From contig DIRP01000010.1 of NCBI GenBank assembly GCA_002427525.1, positions 1 through 26,094 of the forward strand: a stretch of DNA of 26,094 nt, in the 5' to 3' direction. The position numbers were made by a program, and so were the translations under genes. This DNA comes from Bacteroidales bacterium UBA5433 (lineage in GTDB: Bacteria; Bacteroidota; Bacteroidia; Bacteroidales; UBA932). Below the pieces are notes generated by a model. The model ran no database searches, was not told where the DNA came from, and saw nothing but the letters and a program-made list of their open reading frames with translations. Positions 24,414-26,094 of this stretch are shown here, piece after piece (position 1 is the stretch's first letter; each line of letters opens with the position of its first letter).

Positions 24414-24716
24414 CTAAAAATTCGTACCGTACTCCTCATTGTATAGTTTTGTAACAAACTCTCTCATGAGGTCTGTCATTTTTTTTTCGGGCTTGTTTTT
24501 ATCGGCTTTGGGAGGGACGTAATCACGGATTACATACCTGTCCGTGATGGCCCGCACTTCCGGAGTTGACCAAAAACCATTGTCTTTTAATAGATGCATT
24601 AACACTCTTACAGCACTAACCCGGGTGCCGTCTATGCTTTCTCTACAGCCCAACATTTGTAATTCACACTCTTTCATATAATCGCGAATGGTAACTTTTT
24701 TTCTTTCTTCTTTCAT
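24414..24716 (-). CDS. Hypothetical protein, about 100 residues
   Basis: I do not recognise a family. The likely start is ATG 24716 (MKEERKKVTIRDYMKECELQ, 100 residues); an in-frame ATG at 24746 would add ten residues. The product is charged and predicted largely helical, with no signal peptide or transmembrane segment: a basic start, then VSAVRVLMHLLKDNGFW, TPEVRAITDRYVIRDYVPP, and a Lys/Glu-rich C-terminus (KPEKKMTDLMREFVTKLYNE). It stands alone between tsaE and DUF6249 in an AT-rich stretch bounded by a 15-bp direct repeat. A small nucleic-acid-binding or mobile-element remnant protein is possible but unsupported. Confidence 0.5.
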   Translation of the reverse strand: MKEERKKVTIRDYMKECELQMLGCRESIDGTRVSAVRVLMHLLKDNGFWSTPEVRAITDRYVIRDYVPPKADKNKPEKKMTDLMREFVTKLYNEEYGTNF

Positions 24717-24746
24717 AATATAATTCTTTACATGTTTATAATTCAA

Positions 24747-25138
24747 AGGATTATCAATACGTCAAAGAACGACAGGTAACCATACAGTTCACCCGTGGAC
24801 ACGTATAAAATTTCTAAGTGAGCAACTAAAAAATCAGAGTAGTAAAGAAAATATGAAAGAGAAAATATTCATTTAGTTGCGATTGCAGAATATGTGCAAA
24901 GGTAATTATTAAAATGAAGGGTGCAATAATTGGTAAAAAACCGCCCCCCAAAGAGCACCCTTCACAAAACTTGGAAGAGATACCCTCCGGGGAGCGGAAA
25001 CTAAAAACTCAACAGAACAACTACTAACCTCAAATTGTTTTGCGCTTCAGCTTTCGCGGTGCTTTAGCCTCTGCAGTGCCGCAAAGCTTCGTCGCAGGGC
25101 TTCAAGCTTCACGCCGCCTCGACCTTCCTCCCGCCACC
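24747..25138. other. Non-coding stretch with inverted repeats
   Basis: No credible gene is seen. GCAACTAAA (24822-24830) and TTTAGTTGC (24872-24880) form a perfect 9-bp inverted repeat 41 nt apart. TGAAGGGTGC (24915-24924) and GCACCCTTCA (24955-24964) form a perfect 10-bp one with a 30-nt loop holding CCGCCCCCC. The right copy of the 15-bp direct repeat is at 24986-25000. From about 25045 the DNA turns GC-rich, with scattered AGCTT words up to the DUF6249 stop. Confidence 0.6.
24986..25000 (+). repeat. 15-bp direct repeat, right copy
   Basis: This is an exact copy of the 15-mer at 24193-24207. Read in the matching frame it encodes P-S-G-E-R-K, as in the tsaE C-terminus. Confidence 0.7.
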
Positions 25139-25531
25139 TCAGCTTTTCCTGCGCTCAATCAGGTACGCGACCAGCAGGCCCAGGCCGGCGAAGAGGATGG
25201 GGCTGCCCAGGATCAGGAATCCGTTGACGCCTTCGTACAGGGCATTCTTGAGCGTGCCGGGAGACCAGAAGGAAAGGCCCAGCCAGACAACTACCAATCC
25301 TATGCCCAGGCCCAGAAGCAGGCAGGCTGTGCGGAGGGCCGAGTTCGGGTTTTTCTTAACCATCACCTCCCATTGGGGATTGATTTCTTTATACGCCTGC
25401 AGGGTGGCGGGGTCCATGGTGGCTAAAATATCAAGAAAAGTCAGGCGTTCTTTTTTGGTAGCCGTGCGTGCCCAAATGGCATAAATACAATAAAAGATAG
25501 TGGCTACAATCAGTACAGGAGTTAATTCCAT
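25139..25531 (-). CDS. DUF6249-like membrane protein next to an ECF sigma factor
   Basis: The protein has 130 residues with a hydrophobic helix at about 3-20 (LTPVLIVATIFYCIYAIWAR), a cytoplasmic-looking polar segment (ATKKERLTFLDILATMDPAT, QAYKEINPQ), and two further transmembrane helices at about 67-87 and 103-125. This layout matches the DUF6249 family, which in Bacteroidota often sits beside ECF sigma genes. It diverges from the ECF sigma gene at 25676 and shares a symmetric promoter region. A role as anti-sigma or envelope sensor is inferred from location only. Confidence 0.7.
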   Translation of the reverse strand: MELTPVLIVATIFYCIYAIWARTATKKERLTFLDILATMDPATLQAYKEINPQWEVMVKKNPNSALRTACLLLGLGIGLVVVWLGLSFWSPGTLKNALYEGVNGFLILGSPILFAGLGLLVAYLIERRKS

Positions 25532-25593
25532 TTTATTACTATTTTTAAGGGTTATTACTTTATTTGTACCCGTTTGCGGGATTTCACCTGTTT

Positions 25594-25650
25594 GACGTAA
25601 AGTGTGTTTTTTGGTTACATCCTGTGTAACGTTTTAGGGACAATTGCGTC
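25594..25650. promoter_or_regulatory. Bidirectional ECF-type promoter between DUF6249 and the sigma gene
   Basis: GTTACA (25614-25619) and TGTAAC (25625-25630) form a 6-bp palindrome with a 5-nt spacer. Rightward, TGTAAC is followed after exactly 16 nt by CGTC (25647-25650). Leftward, on the - strand, TGTAAC is followed after exactly 16 nt by CGTC (25597-25594). TGTAAC plus CGTC with this spacing fits an ECF-sigma -35/-10 pair. Transcription would begin near 25657 (+) and 25587 (-). Confidence 0.65.
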
Positions 25651-25675
25651 AAAATAGCAAAGAGAGCAGAGCACT

Positions 25676-26094
25676 TTGAACCGGGATGCGGACTACATAA
25701 AAAGAACCAGGGCAGGAGACCTGCATGCCTATGCAGCTCTGGTGGACAAGTACCAAAGCATGGTTTTTGTTTTGGTACGCAGTGTTTGCCGTAATGCCGA
25801 GGATGCCCGTGAAGTGACTCAGGATGTATTCCTGCAGGCGTACAGGCAGTTGCATACCTTCCGGGGTGCGGCCTCGTTTAAAACATGGCTGTACCGCATT
25901 GCCTACAATACGGCCATCAGCCATATAAGGAAGGAGCAGAGCAGGGAGCGGCGGGCACAGGACTACAGGGAGCATGTCTTACAGGCCTCGGCACAAACCA
26001 CGGTGCAGACCCCGGCATATGCCGAGGAAGAACAAGACAGCGACGAGCAGCAACGCTACGAAAAACTGAGGTCATTGGTAGCCTCGCTGCCGCC
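25676..26094 (+). CDS. RNA polymerase ECF sigma factor, 3' end cut by the window edge
   Basis: The frame opens after a TAG at 25655 and runs to the right edge. With no upstream ATG, TTG at 25676 is the likely start (NRDADYIKRTRAGDLHAYAA), about 18 nt after the predicted transcription start. The 139 visible residues hold complete region 2 (LVDKYQSMVFVLVRSVCRN, AEDAREVTQDVFLQAYRQL, FRGAASFKTWLYRIAYNTAI, SHIRK) and the beginning of region 4 (YEKLRSLVASLPP); the linker is acidic and Gln-rich (AEEEQDSDEQQ). The helix-turn-helix lies beyond the window. It probably controls its own promoter and the divergent DUF6249 gene. Confidence 0.9.
   Translation, partial: MNRDADYIKRTRAGDLHAYAALVDKYQSMVFVLVRSVCRNAEDAREVTQDVFLQAYRQLHTFRGAASFKTWLYRIAYNTAISHIRKEQSRERRAQDYREHVLQASAQTTVQTPAYAEEEQDSDEQQRYEKLRSLVASLP

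Noticed and set aside
24901..24970. Riboswitch or tRNA in the gene-free stretch
   Set aside because: The stem is long-looped and no cloverleaf or known aptamer core is visible.
25040..25426. Reading frame of 128 codons on the + strand
   Set aside because: It lies opposite DUF6249, whose membrane-protein pattern is convincing; the + product shows no family features.

Overview
The window looks like a chromosomal segment from a member of the Bacteroidota, probably order Bacteroidales. Three things point there. Several genes are preceded by the Bacteroidota -7 promoter element TAnnTTTG. There are ECF sigma factor loci with membrane or lipoprotein partners, and the gene set includes an OmpA-like/TPR lipoprotein, a degenerate EnvC-type protein and a DUF6249 protein. 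The species cannot be read from the sequence.

Bases 1-6917 are the 3' part of a BREX-type phage-defence operon on the + strand, packed almost without gaps. It holds the C-terminal part of an Eco57I/PglX-like adenine methyltransferase (cut by the left edge), a DUF1016/YhcG-like PD-(D/E)XK nuclease, PglZ (phosphatase-like) and BrxL (AAA+ with a Lon-like C-terminus). The brxA/B/C part would lie to the left. The methyltransferase gene changes base composition abruptly, and the nuclease gene carries tandem palindromes in its linker. The nuclease between pglX and pglZ is the least standard part of the system.

Bases 6918-9506 are an envelope-stress-type operon on the - strand: ECF sigma factor, small lipoprotein, then a protein with an N-terminal anti-sigma-like region, one transmembrane helix, a heptad-repeat linker and a C-terminal beta-barrel-like domain. 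The genes overlap by a few bases each. Divergent from it are a TPR lipoprotein and an EnvC/LytM-type protein (9574-12445, + strand).

Bases 12420-18192 are a - strand operon: pcm, MBL-fold hydrolase, uvrA and a nucleoside kinase, combining repair and nucleotide housekeeping. A clean hairpin (18213-18240) separates it from an OmpA-like/TPR lipoprotein gene. That gene shares a divergent promoter region with a deoxynucleoside kinase. A GC-rich comM/yifB follows, with a repeat-expanded linker.

Bases 22515-26094 are more accessory: an AAA_14/DUF4143 ATPase divergent from tsaE across a pair of tandem palindromic operators; an approximately 0.8-kb low-complexity stretch with an orphan 110-residue gene, bounded by a 15-bp direct repeat; and a DUF6249 membrane protein divergent from a second ECF sigma factor (cut by the right edge). 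The last two share what looks like a symmetric bidirectional ECF promoter (TGTAAC-N16-CGTC on both strands).

No rRNA, tRNA, CRISPR array, insertion-sequence transposase or replication origin was recognised. All family assignments are from reading protein motifs by eye; no database search was run.
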